64,000 nt of DNA from Telmatactis stephensoni (Eukaryota > Cnidaria > Anthozoa > Actiniaria > Isophelliidae): NCBI GenBank assembly GCA_029948255.1, contig JALIZF010001569.1, positions 1 through 64,000 of the forward strand, in the 5' to 3' direction. Shown here in pieces: positions 18,611 to 30,304 of this stretch. The notes under the pieces were generated by a model. That model saw only the letters and a program-made list of their open reading frames with translations. It ran no database searches and was not told the DNA's origin. The position numbers were made by a program, and so were the translations under genes. How positions within the stretch are numbered: position 1 is the stretch's first letter; the number at the start of each line of letters is the position of its first letter.

Positions 18611-19505
18611 TTTACTCGTGCCCAGGCCTTTAGGCCGGCACGAGTCTAGGTTTGCGTCTTCTATCTATCAGTCTATCTATAAGTCTATCGTCGTAGTCGA
18701 GAATGTGCCATGAAAACGAGGCAAGCCACAGGCACCCCAGGCAATCATTTAGAGCAGCGTACGTATAAAGCAAACGGACGGGTCCGGGTTCGAATCCTCA
18801 TGGATTAAAAAGGATTTTTTTTTCGCCTTACTATGTAATAAATATTATCTTTTCATTTTTTTTTGTATGCTTTTTTCTGGTTTTGAAGCATTTTAAACTG
18901 TTTTTTAATTTGATTTAATTTCCAATATATTTTGACTCAAGCGACAGCTTGTCTGGCTCAGGAGAAATTTGAGAATTTCTTATCATTGACTGCACGTTTT
19001 CAGGATAAAAGGAACGATTAAAAACATTATGTATTTCAAATGAATGTTCTCTGTAATTAAATGGTATGGCTGACATTTTTTGGCGTACAAACTAAAATAC
19101 ATACTATTAGAAAGTCAATGATTACAAAGCAACCGCTACTTGAAAATATCAAAGAAAATAGACCGAGGTCAAACAGGTCACCCAAACAAGACGGTGTGCT
19201 TTCGTGACGCTACAATGAGTCTGCAACATCATGCCGTACAGGCATTTGTCAACATGTGAACCGCTGTTACCCTAGCAGCTATAAAATTAAATAAATATCA
19301 GGCATAAAGGCAGCTCATATCTAAATGCCTTAATTTTTAATTGGAAATTTAGGATCGAGACCGATACCTTCATGAGTTCAAATCAGCTTGCCGGCAAAGC
19401 AGACAAATATTCCGCCGTTCAGTACCGAACTCAAAACGTGACCAAACTGGCTTTAAAACAGATTTATTTTCATGCCAGACTGAATTCCACTTGGGCACGA
19501 GTAAA
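18611..19505. repeat. DNA element with 14-bp inverted ends
   Basis: TTTACTCGTGCCCA at the left and TGGGCACGAGTAAA at the right bound ~0.9 kb with no open frame of note. A GGTTCGAATCC box at ~18,787 resembles a tRNA B box but has no convincing A box. Confidence 0.7.
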
Positions 19506-19532
19506 CGCACTATGTGCGTCTAGTTCAAAATA

Positions 19533-19795
19533 GGTTGACAGGGTGAATGGCGATCGGCGATTAGTGATTGCACGACCGAAAGGAACTGTGGTCACGCTAT
19601 TAGACCGATTTCCGGTGCGGAGATATGAATCGCCTATCGACCACTTTGTCCAGTAAGGTCTTTACTGCATGGTACCGACATTGTTTGGGTACTTAAGTAA
19701 AGAAAATGAAGCAATTATTGTTACACCATGCAAATTTCCTTTCGGTCGTGCAATCACCAATGGCCGATTACCATTCGCCATTCGCCCCGTCAACC
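19533..19795. repeat. foldback MITE
   Basis: GGTTGACAGGGTGAATGGCG and its near-inverse CGCCATTCGCCCCGTCAACC form long imperfect arms of about 60 bp. Confidence 0.8.
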
Positions 19796-20013
19796 TTTTT
19801 TGAAATAGCTATATAACGATACCATCACGAAGCCCGAGAACCAGGATTCAATAATAAATAATAAGAAACGAGTAGAATATATAATGAAAACGATACAAAA
19901 TGAACTAGACGAATCATGATAATTTAGATCCTAGATTGTTCCCTCTATAATCTTAATTTGCCTTTACTGAAATATTATATTATTGATGTATATTTTTGTC
20001 CTTTACAAAATGA

Positions 20014-20158
20014 TTAGAGTGGTTTTCATAACCCGTGAAACACACGTTAAAGTATTACACCTCAATTCTGACTAATTCCATTGTATTCTTTTGTTGTCAT
20101 TCGACTATTACACTTTAACTAATACACTTTGTCACCGGGTTCATGAAAATCACTCTAT
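20014..20158. repeat. TA-flanked foldback MITE
   Basis: Ends TAGAGTGGTTTTCATAACCC and an inverse ending CACTCTA. Same terminal style as the MITEs in the transposase intron. Confidence 0.75.
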
Positions 20159-20220
20159 TTATTTGCATGTTTAACGGTACAAGTTACTACGGTACAAGTC
20201 ACCTTTTGAAACTGGTTTAG

Positions 20221-20351
20221 GGGCCCGTTCACATGAAGCGAGTTGTCTCTTGGTAGCAGTGATAACTTTTTGTTTTCTTTCCCTGGGGGACACAAAACAA
20301 AAGAATTATCCCTGCTACCAGGGACACTCGCCTTCATATGAAAGGGCCCTA
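20221..20351. repeat. foldback MITE (GGGCCC ends)
   Basis: GGGCCCGTTCACATGAAG faces CTTCATATGAAAGGGCCC. The centre has a TGGTAGCAG/CTGCTACCA inner arm. A related sequence is at 52,038-52,145. Confidence 0.75.
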
Positions 20352-20529
20352 AAGCCCGGTTTACACGGTACGATATGTCGGCCCGATTCGAGTTTTATTG
20401 TTTTTTTGCACTCTTTTTTCATTCAAAAATGCAACAGATTTTTGCGAATCAGGCCGATTTCTCTCTTTTCCCGAACGAAGCTTATCAAAAATTGGGCCGA
20501 CATATCGTATACCGTGTAAACTGGGCTTA
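20351..20529. repeat. foldback MITE (AAGCCC ends)
   Basis: AAGCCCGGTTTACACGGTAC faces an inverse ending GTGTAAACTGGGCTT, with about 40-bp arms, directly abutting the previous MITE. Confidence 0.8.
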
Positions 20530-20972
20530 ATTAAGTCATGACGTTTTTTGTGACTTGTTACTATGGCGGTTGTTGTAATTTACATTACACAACGTTTGCA
20601 TACAACTGTCGCACGCAACTTGACTTACAACTATCGTAAGGTTTAAAACGTTTTAAAATCCTACAACCTTTTGTCTTGTTGTACACAGCAGTTATGGTTT
20701 GGGAATGCATGCGGCAGTTGTATAGACAAAACGTTCAGTGTAGTATCAATCGGGTTCTTACTTCTCAGTGGTAGAGGATACAGTCTAGATCTACATAATT
20801 CAATAGAAATTTATTATATCCTTTGTGAGTTCGTTCTATTGTATAAGTTGGAGCCTATTGCTGTGGCTATTGAATTTCGTAAACAGCGACGTCCTCTCAC
20901 GTATTTAAGTAAGAACCGTAAATCAGCTCGGAGAAAACCTATTTGTTTAGTACGTCTACTGAGTTAGTTAAT
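20530..20972. other. interior of large element, no gene recognised
   Basis: AT-rich with short imperfect inverted pieces (ACAACTGTCGCACGCAACTT region). Open frames here show no family features. Confidence 0.4.
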
Positions 20973-22860
20973 CTAGGGAATTTTTGCTAGCTCTGTTAAA
21001 AGTTTTTGCTTTTGTGCCTCAAACTCCTCTTCTTTCAAAATGCCCTTGTCTTTGAGTTCCCCTAGAGTTGCAAGCTGGCTATATAGCTGACCTCTGGTAT
21101 CATTGGTACTTTTCTGTTAACAAATTAAATACAGATGTACTTAAGTACAGTTTGTGGTTTTAGTGGTAAATTGTAAATACTTTCCAGTTAATTTTTCATT
21201 CTTATTCCCAATTAAAACTTGAGGTCGACAAAAAAGATTTTGTCCTCACAAATATTGATTACTTCAGTGTCAACAAATTGCATGCTATCCGACTTTTAGC
21301 ATTTCTAACATTTCATCCACGCGAGGTATCTTGGTTCTGTAATTATTACATCTGCGAAAATTTACAAATTTACCGCGTTACTCGTGGAGAGCTAGTATTC
21401 TTGAAGCACGGAAAGAAAAAAAATCACCTATTTCTGAGCTATGCCTTATCGTTTTCCACCTGCTGACGAATTCTATGGCTGAGAATAGTGGATGGAAGCC
21501 ATTAATTAAATGCTTTTTAGGGACATGAACAACTAACAACCACAAAATGTTACATATTATTTTTAAGTTCCATTAATAAGGGCAGTAAGTTTAAATATAA
21601 CATGTTAGCGGACGTATTGAGCTCATTTGTAGCATTTTTTTAGGAAATGGTGCCAGTTGTTGACGAAATTAATAAAATTAATTGTAAAAAGTGTTTAAAA
21701 ATTAGAATTTCCTCTCTCTTGAATTACCTGAGATGTGTTCGTCGCCGAAGAAGCAGTAACCAACGTTTTGGCTGCTCCCGTCAGGGCCTCTTCTAAAGCA
21801 GACATTCTTTTTGGGGTATTTTCTGTTTGTCTCCTTTTTTAAAAATAGGATAGTCTGGAGGCTCTTCCATACTATCGTGGTCATCCCTTAACTGTAAAAA
21901 TAGAATAAGAATAACATTGGTAACAGTGTGAAATATGATAAAAAGTGTTAGGTGGCGCTAAAATCTATTTCACGGATTTGGTAAAAAAATATAGAAAAAT
22001 AAATAAAAACGTTTTATTTACACAACCCAATAAGCTCTAGCCTTAATCCACGTCATACAGATACACAATGTAATACTTTTGGACTTTATATCGTCCAAGA
22101 TAAACAAAATCACTTACGATTGTCTCAGCCCATAGGCGATATTCCCGTTTTTCCCACTTGCTACCGTGTTTTTCTTGTAGTTTCGTCACCAAATCCTCTT
22201 TTCGCTTCTCGCGATCTTCAGATTTGGATTTCTTTTTACTACTAGCACTTTGTTTCAAACCTTTCGGAGGAATATTTACACAATAAGAAGTAATTGATTA
22301 GTGAGATATTATTCCTGTTATATTACTGAGGTATTTCTCAACTGTGAAATCAAAGAGCATTAAATAATTATTCATCAACATACCTTTCAGTTTTTGTTTT
22401 TTCAAAGGAGGTCCATCGGCAGATTCTTGGTCTGACCCACCAGAATCTAATTTGATTTATGTAGAATAACCTTATTAACAGCAATATGAAAATATTTACA
22501 AGGTTGCATGTAAAAATGTTAAATATAGCATTAATGGCGAAATACCTTGAACCAATAGTTTTGGCTGAGCCTCAACCATATAAAACAGAGGTAACTGAGT
22601 CACGTGCGATTTTCCACTCTTGAAAGCTTGCTTTAAGTCTTCATCCGAGTTTATAACATACTTGGTGTTACTATATCCGATATAGCCTATTTCTATTTCT
22701 TTGGCGTTTCCTTTCAGCCTACTTCCGTACATGTCTAGCAGAACTTCTTTCATGGTTTTCATTAACCTCTTCCACGTAAGGGACCTTGACACTGTATTCC
22801 TTTTTAAAACTTCTCTTATTTTTCATATCTTCGATTATTCTTAAATCAATTACCCTCTCC
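20973..22860 (-). pseudogene. PB1-like/SHOCT protein gene, five exons, damaged
   Basis: Exons on the minus strand: about 22,860-22,546, 22,446-22,384, 22,260-22,118, 21,891-21,728 and 21,113-20,973. Exon 1 has a PB1-like core (KEIEIGYIGY, VINSDEDLKQAF). Exon 2 is acidic then basic (PPLKKQKLKG). Exon 3 carries KLQEKHGSKWEKREYRLWAE. Exon 4 starts DDHDSMEEPPDYPIF. Exon 5 is a SHOCT-like helix pair (LGELKDKGILKEEEFEAQK) and the stop. All junction phases agree. Exon 4 is 164 bp where a multiple of 3 is needed and changes frame at an A-run (~21,805). The N-terminus also looks split between two frames. I infer an accessory protein of the surrounding element; a captured host gene is the alternative. 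Confidence 0.68.
21114..21727 (-). other. intron 4 of the PB1/SHOCT gene
   Basis: AT-rich intron bounded by GTAATT and TTAACAG. No additional coding segment was recognised. Confidence 0.5.
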
Positions 22861-23096
22861 ATCGTCCTAAGAATTGCGATCCATAATACGGTGCTTTAAC
22901 ACTTATGACATTTTTAACTCCCGAGAGAATTGTCAGTTACGATAAGAGGTGTTATAAATAAAGCAAACAGTTATTTTTATTGTCACTGCCAAGGGAACGG
23001 GTACGCTGAGAGAATTTTAGATGATTATAACGTGAATTGCGGGTTTCACTTACACAATAAAAAAAATCTAACTCAAGCTTTTTTTTGTTTTGTTGA

Positions 23097-24868
23097 GATA
23101 GTTGGGAGGTAAGAGGGGAGGGGCGGATATTGAAACCAATGAAAACAATGAAACACTATTATTGTGCCATTATCAACTAGACGATTGCAGATTACGCTAT
23201 AGAACAAATGGCAATAATCAGGTGGGTTTTCAAATTGCTGATGATAAATAATTTAATTGTGGCTTCATGGTGATATGTTTTCAGTGTCGACTCTTTAGCG
23301 CAAAAACCACGAAATTCCATATCCACGGTATAATGCGAATTACATTCCTTAGATATGACAAGGGTGGAATGGAGGTGTGTCAATCTTACCTTCATATCAA
23401 CTATTAATATGCGATGTGTTGGTTCACAAGATATTTTCATTCTGTACACTAACAGGTTTCATGAAATGACACTCAAAAACTCATTGAGCTACATTCATAA
23501 AAATCTTTTTTTTGTAAAATCTAATTCTCTCTATTCAAGAAATGTCCCTTGGCAAGTATTTTTATTTTTGTAAAACAAAATGTGATGGTAATCTTAATTC
23601 ATTACCAAATCATTTTCATCAAAAGGGAGACGAAAGAGTCATTACAATGTTCCTTTGTTTATTCTTTTATGAATGTACCTCAAATTGTCCTGATCATCGC
23701 CAGGATCAATGACGCATATTTTGAACAAAACATTTGAGTTCCCGTACTTTCTAATCGAACTTTGCTGAAGGCGTTTCCGTAAAAGCCTAGTTCTTTTAAG
23801 GATACCTTCTTGATTGAAGTTATTAATCTTTAACACTAAATTACGGCTGACCGTAATATAATCTTCATCATTATCAATCCATTTTCATCAAAAGAGAAAT
23901 GAAAGAGTCATTACAATGTTCCTTTGTTTATTCTTTTATGAATGTACCTCAAATTGTCCTGATCATCGCCAGGATCAATGACGCATATTTTGAACAAAAC
24001 ATTTGAGTTCCCGTACTTTCTAATCGAACTTTGCTGAAGGCGTTTCCGTAAAAGCCTAGTTCTTTTAAGGATACCTTCTTGATTGAAGTTATTAATCTTT
24101 AACACTAAATTACGGCTGACCGTAATATAATCTTCATCATTATCAATCCATTTTCATCAAAAGAGAAATGAAAGAGTCATTACAATGTTCCTTTGTTTAT
24201 TCTTTTATGAATGTACCTCAAATTGTCCTGATCATCGCCAGGATCAATGACGCATATTTTGAACAAAACATTTGAGTTCCCGTACTTTCTAATCGAACTT
24301 TGCTGAAGGCGTTTCCGTAAAAGCCTAGTTCTTTTAAGGATACCTTCTTGATTGAAGTTATTAATCTTTAACACTAAATTACGGCTGACCGTAATATAAT
24401 CTTCATCATTATCAATCCATTTTCATCAAAAGAGAAATGAAAGAGTCATTACAATGTTCCTTTGTTTATTCTTTATGATAACGTTCAGTACAAAAACAAA
24501 AAACAAACGAAAGTTATAAGCCACCATGCATCTACATTCTCGGTTCAATAAGTTAGTGCTCCAAACTTCAAAATTCTGAAATGAGGCTCATTTTCCCGAT
24601 GTAAACTTGATGTAATCATGTTGTTAGCAACTACTGCTTGCGCTACAGAATTACAATTGAAAAGAGCAAAGAACAATAAAATCAAATACCCAAATCTGCC
24701 AAACAACTGAAACAAAACAGAGCAAAAGTTGTTGATCTTGAATCCAAGCGTATCGAACAAGGAATTCGGTCATTGTCTATAGGCGATCCCACTGAGACTC
24801 ATAGAACAAAGTAACTTTTCGGTTAAATGGGGATACATATATATGTATATATGTTCAATAATTCTCAT
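23097..24868 (-). repeat. right inverted arm (1,772 bp)
   Basis: The reverse complement of the left arm, with three 269-bp repeats instead of four. It ends at ...AATAATTCTCAT (24,868), followed by a T run. Confidence 0.9.
23630..24475 (-). repeat. 269-bp tandem repeat, three copies
   Basis: Same unit as in the left arm, inverted, with landmarks at 23,836, 24,105 and 24,374. Confidence 0.9.
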
Positions 24869-24883
24869 TTTTTTTGGAAACGG

Positions 24884-24946
24884 GTGTATATATATACACC
24901 CGTTTCGATTCAATTCGATTCAATTCGATTCAATTCGATTCAATTT
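24884..24946. repeat. TA hairpin and (CGATTCAATT)n
   Basis: A palindrome GGGTGTATATATATACACCC is followed by about four copies of a 10-bp CGATTCAATT unit. Confidence 0.85.
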
Positions 24947-25048
24947 TGTTGTTTTATCGCTTGGTGAACCGTACATCCTGTGCCCAAGTTCAGGAGTTCC
25001 CATAAAGCCATTATGGTGATAACCGGGAGGGCACATTGTTATACATTT

Positions 25049-25175
<127 letters not shown>

Positions 25176-25236
25176 TATATAATGAGATTAAATAAATATA
25201 CACTTATATAGAAAAACTATACAAAATACAGTGTAC

Positions 25237-27145
25237 CTGTTACAGTCAACTGCATAGAACTAGATGGTTCTGATCCTGATATTAACTTTAGTTCGCATTC
25301 ATATTTGCCAGTATCAGCCAGGCTGACATTAGTAATGACCAGTGTAGCGGTGCCTGTTTTACTCAGACGAGGTTTTAATCTTGCAGGACAAGCTGGTGAG
25401 ATTTGCCAATTCCAACGGTCAAATTTATCTTCATATGCAATTTGATACTTCGTACCAATTTGGTCGTAATAATGCCACAGAGGTGAAAGTTGTTTAAAAG
25501 CGTTTCTGTTACCCACGTAGTCCCATAAAATACTCACGTTGTCACCAACTTTAACAATTTTATCGCTTGGTGATGAAGTAAACTGAGCAGCTCCTGCAGG
25601 TAAAAGAAAAATATAACCACTTTCGATATATGTCACAAGAACAAACGATTAATTCTATAGAGGCTTAACAAATATACATTATATATTATTGACTTGAAAT
25701 CCCGAAAATGACGTTAAAGTAGACCTCTCACTCTAACGTGGTTTGTACGGACCAAAAAGGTTGTCCAGCAACATTTTGACAACTTTTTGAGCTTCGATTC
25801 AATTTTGTTGTTGTTGTTGTTATTGTTGTTTTGTTGTTTTGCTTTTGTTTTTCATTCCTAGCAGCTTCAACTGTGGTGTTATGAAAAATATTTTTTGGTT
25901 TGGTTTGAAATGCAGCTGCAACCTTTTCCACCGACCAAGCGTCACATATCTGTGACGATAGATATAGGCACTTCTTAGAGAAAAAAATCTACCTCTAGCT
26001 TTCACTTGAAGAAGCACGGCTTAAGAGATCACTTGATTTCGCCAAGTAGGTTCTCCTAGCTTTGACAGCGAAACAAACTATTTGAACTTCCAATTTGTGT
26101 AAGATTTATTCGTTTGTTTCAGCACGAAACCAAAAATGCACCTTTTCCGTGTTTCAAACCAACACAGGGAAATATGCTTTTTGTCGTTGATATTCCTTGA
26201 AAAGCCAAATATCTCCATTCACAGCTGAAAACTTGTGAGCCTAGTTTTTATGGTTTTTTTTATGGTGGTTTTTTTTTTCACACGTCCTATACGAGCCGAG
26301 CAGCAGCCGTTTCTTGTGGCACACTAGACGAAAAATGCGTTTTCTTCTGCTCCACCGAACTGCATCATGGGAAATTATGCAAAATTTTGACAGCACTCCC
26401 CCTAGGTCTTCTGTTTTTAGGTATTTTGTATAAGTGCAGCGAGCCTTCTTCCTACCGGTAAGTCAAAACTCGCCCAAATTGCCTTGGTAGGTCCAGGTAT
26501 CTCCTACAGAACGACTAGCGAGCAATTTTACTCAAATGACGTCATTTTGAAACACAAACCGATCTGGCGCTATCTTCTTCGCATGCGTCTCTACCACCTA
26601 GTCAAGCTTAATGATGCAAGCCTAGCTTAGCCGCTTCTTGTGGTAGCAAATAACTCAAAACAGCACTTATAACGAATATTTGCCGAATTCAGAGCACGCT
26701 GTTCGCTAGCAAACATTTGGCCTACATTTTCTCGTTCAATCTTTCTTTCTTTCGTTCGTTCGTTCTTTCGTTTGTCCTTTCTTTCTTTTTTCCTTCTGTT
26801 TTCTTTCGTACTCATATATTTTTTAATTCGTTCTTCAAAATTATCGAACGAAATCAAAACATATGCTTTGATACTAAAATCCAATCATGTAAAAATTTTG
26901 CATTCGATTATTAAATTCGATTTCTGAATCCTTAAACTTGTTAAGCGGCCAAAGAAATACACATCGAGACATTTAAGTTTAAGATTAAATCAAATCAAAT
27001 TCCTCTATGTTTTAATGTTTTCTGTTTCGTTTCATACTACCATACAGCAGTTCATCAACTTACCCAGTGTAGGCGGAAGTAACATGGAAATACCAAGGAA
27101 TACAGCAACATAAACAGCGAGACAATGATGATATCCACAAGACAT
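25237..27145 (-). CDS. IgSF receptor paralog B, 5' part (signal peptide and V-like Ig exons)
   Basis: Two exons: 27,145-27,064 and 25,593-25,237, separated by a 1.47-kb GT-AG intron in phase 1. Exon 1 (82 bp) starts MSCGYHHCLAVYVAVFLGIS, a hydrophobic signal peptide. Exon 2 (357 bp) encodes a V-like Ig domain: SPSDKIVKVGDNVSILWDYV, then SPACPARLK, then LADTGKYECELK, ending LTVTG before a GTACAC donor. The usual B-strand Cys is a Trp (SILWDY). Both exons match the first two exons of paralog A at 62,290-61,609 in length, phase and sequence. No later exon is visible down to the transposons at 24.9 kb, so the gene is truncated or continues beyond them. Confidence 0.85.
25594..27063 (-). other. 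intron 1 of paralog B
   Basis: Contains a (GTT)n tract (about 25,800-25,840), an inverted copy of dispersed repeat R1 and a CTTT-rich stretch (26,735-26,800). No exon was seen. The same intron in paralog A is only 237 bp, so this one has been expanded by insertions. Confidence 0.7.
26440..26720 (-). repeat. dispersed repeat R1, copy c
   Basis: Minus-strand match to 45,785-46,100: it shares GCTTGCATCATTAAGCTTGA, ACTAGGTGGTAGAGACG and GGCGAGTTTTGACTT-type blocks. Confidence 0.75.
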
Positions 27146-28400
27146 GATAGTAGTTGTATTAAGGTTTTACAGACCATCAGTTCTTACTGTTAACATGTAA
27201 CTAGTTGATATAATGCATGTGAAATGATGGCAGGCTGATACCAAGCTGTTTATATCATGGATGATAATTATATTCGTATCCTATTGTTTTCTACTTGATT
27301 AGTTTAACCACTGGAGCACACAAAGTGCTTTGACCCCTAGAATACTTAGAGTAACGCAAGTCACTAGATTATTGCCTACAGGATAGGAGAACAAAGGAGT
27401 AAAATGAAGCAAATAAATGTGTATTTAGAGAGCGCAAATCAGCTTCACCAAGCACTCCAGTTAGTATGTGATCTAGTCTGCGTATATTTTATCAAGTACA
27501 GGTTGCGATTTCATCACTAGATGAAAGTTAGAAAGTTACAATGGACGTCATATTCACTTTCGTGGTCATTTTTTCTCAGCTGAATGATAAATTTTTAGTA
27601 GAATACTGTATGGTTGAGAGCACACGAAGGGCAATGTTTACCCATCATTTGAAGCTAGCTACAGCCTTAGACAAAATTTCTTCGAATACGCTCCTCCCCA
27701 GTATCAATGTTGGGTACTAGCTTGCAAAAAGTGAATGGGGGCCAGGGAGCGCTTATGAAGTGGATGTTCGGGGATTGTTGTCCAAGACTGTCCCTGCAGA
27801 CGTTGTATTCGGTTTTTTTCCGTTGCGCTCACCTCATTACAACGAAAACTAAAGTTAGGTCAAAACTTATAGGTTGTTCACAAGCTAATACCATGCCTTC
27901 GCTATTTCACATTTAATTACAAAACCCATAGTTAACTTTGTAAAGGCTACTACATAGAACAGTTTAGCATAAGAACAAATGTTAAAACGCAGGCATGCAT
28001 GTTTGGATGCAAGACTTCCAATTTCGATCTTAAAACGGTTGATTTGAACCATTTCGCTAACATTTGTTTGTAGATGATTTTGAGAAATTAGAAGCGTATT
28101 TTATTACCACTTAATTTTCGTTATCATTATTTGGTGTTCTCGACAGAAAAACGCGAATCTATAAGTCACGAGGAAACGGCAGCACTCCGGGAAAACAGCA
28201 TTTTCGCCTAAATATCGTAAAATCGAAGACGTCGATGAACGCACGCGCACATGCACGCTATTACTGCAAGGATAGCAGCAACGTTGCTTGGTAACCATTA
28301 CCCTTCACTATTAAAATATATCATCTGGGAAAATTGCTTTTCACAAAGTATTTGTGTTCCATGCCAAATGAGAACTACGTACTAATTAGTTAACTGGCGG
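27146..28400 (-). promoter_or_regulatory. 5' flank of paralog B, duplicated in paralog A
   Basis: Sequence collinear with 62,291-63,720, with small indels. On the minus strand a TATAAA (27,254-27,249) lies about 104 bp before the ATG. The same motif sits about 100 bp before the ATG of paralog A. Conserved blocks include GGGGGCCAGGGAGCGCTTAT and AAATATATCATCTGGGAAAA. A core promoter is inferred. Confidence 0.55.
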
Positions 28401-28777
28401 AAGCTATAGGATTTATTCTATGTTATGTATTTTTACTGCCTCATACAGGTTTCCGTCAAACATCCAGCGTCAAAAAGTGAGAGTTGAAAATCGCTCTTAT
28501 TTTGCCTATAGGGAGCTTATAGAGAGATAAGAAAAACTGATGTGATGATTTCTTGAATAGAAAAATAGATCAATTCATTTAGGTACTGAACTCACATATT
28601 GAAATTTCGCCTTTGCAGTTATGATTTTGATTTACATTTTCAAAATTGCCTATGTGTTGTTAGGCGCTAATTCGATTCTAACCAGCCTTGAGCAAAGAGA
28701 TCAAGCTAGATTAAACTCTGTCGTGTAACTACTATATGGTATATTGGGTATTTTTATCATAGCATATTCTTTCTTTT

Positions 28778-29055
28778 TGTAACAGCGAATTGTTTCGTGT
28801 ATGTTTAAGTAACTCTGTTTGTATTGTGCGCGTGTCGTATTGTGTGTGTTATGTGGGTATTCCCTCGGGGTTGGGTATATAAGGACCTGGTCGAGGTCGG
28901 GAGTGTGGATTTCTTGGGGCTGGCTAAAACAGTCTAGATGAGCGTTTGATAGTACTCTTTGCTAGTAAGCAAACGAAAGGACAAGACCGCCCGAATATAC
29001 AGTTACATATAGTTATACATAGTTATCACACAAGAGAGTAAAATCTTCTGTTACA
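28778..29055 (+). repeat. 5' LTR
   Basis: 278 bp, beginning TGTAACAG and ending CTGTTACA (8-bp inverted ends). It contains GGTATATAAGG, a likely TATA box. I saw no mismatch with the 3' LTR, which implies a recent insertion. Confidence 0.95.
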
Positions 29056-29056
29056 T

Positions 29057-29076
29057 TTGGCGCCCAATGTGGGGCA
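29057..29076 (+). other. primer-binding-site-like segment
   Basis: TTGGCGCCCAATGTGGGGCA begins 1-2 nt after the LTR. TGGCGCCC is a common PBS start in Ty3/gypsy elements. The priming tRNA cannot be named from sequence alone. Confidence 0.6.
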
Positions 29077-30304
29077 GTCTAACGTCTTACTCATCGAAAC
29101 GTGATTCATACAGCCAAGATTCTTCAGTTTGTACTTCTGTGAAACCAGTAGCTTGAGTGGAATCTACATTCAAATAGGAACTGAGCGTTTCAAGGTGAAG
29201 TACCATAAGAATTCTCAAATTAAACTTTTGAGAAAGAAGCCAAGTTGTCGTCATCTTGGTGTAATTAAGTTATTCTCGTTTGGCTTTGAAGACTCGTGTG
29301 TCAACGCGTAAAGTTGAAAGATACTCTGTATTACTGCTTCATTTTCAAATCACTGGAACCGTACGCAGGAACTTGTGTTTGTGAATCGACTTAAAAGGAA
29401 ATTGGATAACGACTGGAGATACTTTTTGCAATATTATTTCTGGTTCGTGGATATCGCTACCGTGACTTGGAAAGTTGTACGAAGCTACGTTTTGTATCGC
29501 AACTTGGAAAAATTGTCTCACAAGCCTCACAAGCGTTTAAGATCTCGAAGAAGAGTGACTACGGATTTACAGCTAAGTGTACAAGAACTAATAGTTTCAA
29601 GTTCTAAAAAAATTGCAAAGTTTATACAACATCTTTATTTAATAGCTGTATTCAATATTACGCTATATTATTTATCAAGTGTTTAATTTTATCAATTTAC
29701 ATCTTGGAGTCATTATATTTATATTATATTTGTTATATATTTCATAGTATTACGCGTGGAAGAAGTTTATGTATTTTGTTTGCTATCTACGTAAATTTTG
29801 TTCATTCGCAAGGAATAATTCTGTACGACAAAACTGATCTAAATTTGCATATTATCAAGGAACGTTACTTAGATAATACAATACTAAGTAAGTGGCTATT
29901 CAATTTAAGAAACCTCCAGAGACCGGAAAGAACAAGGGACAATAGTTCTAGCGTTATTATCACATTCTGTATTGTAAGAGCCCTTCATTTGTTAGTTAAT
30001 ATTTTTGGAGGCGCATTGTTGATTTCGTACGCTTACTTAGCACGTGTAGGGGTGTGTTTGGGGAGGTTTGCCGCCACCAGGTCCCTCTCCTCGTGCGTCG
30101 ACCGCGCCCTTATTTCATCTTTGGGACGGTCGGGGTTTTTTTTTGTTGTTGTTAGTATTCCTTGGCAATTTATTTATTTTTGTTTTTGTTTTACGGGATA
30201 TTTCTTTTGCCTTGTTAGTGTCATATATTTTGTTTGTCTCATTGTTTGTCATTAGCATTGACATTGAGTCAGTTGAGTGTGTTGAGTGAACGATTTTCCT
30301 AGAC
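29077..30304 (+). other. long 5' leader of the LTR element
   Basis: About 1.2 kb between the PBS and the gag ATG. Several open frames lie here (29,129-29,311, 29,375-29,686, 29,704-30,255), but none shows a recognisable domain. The frame at 29,704-30,255 is hydrophobic near its end. Confidence 0.5.

Larger units (their letters stand above)
13528..24868. mobile_element. 11.3-kb palindrome-bounded element with transposase and PB1/SHOCT gene
   Basis: The inverted arms 13,528-15,568 and 23,097-24,868 bound a 7.5-kb centre. The centre holds a damaged four-exon DDE transposase (plus) and a five-exon gene pointing back toward it (minus), plus nested small elements. I found no clear target-site duplication: the left flank is part of a hammerhead motif and the right flank is a T run. 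A large DNA transposon with long terminal inverted repeats is the simplest reading; an inverted duplication is the alternative. Confidence 0.7.

Noticed and set aside
18780..18800. Possible tRNA or tRNA-derived SINE (GGTTCGAATCC box)
   Set aside because: The flanking T stem is poorly paired and I found no convincing A box or cloverleaf.
24944..25030. Possible third V-like exon (shares TTTTATCGCTTGGTGA with the paralog B exon)
   Set aside because: The match is 16 bp and no Ig pattern or splice sites follow.
28104..28298. 64-codon minus frame upstream of paralog B
   Set aside because: Not kept as a reading frame in the duplicated flank of paralog A, where small indels occur.
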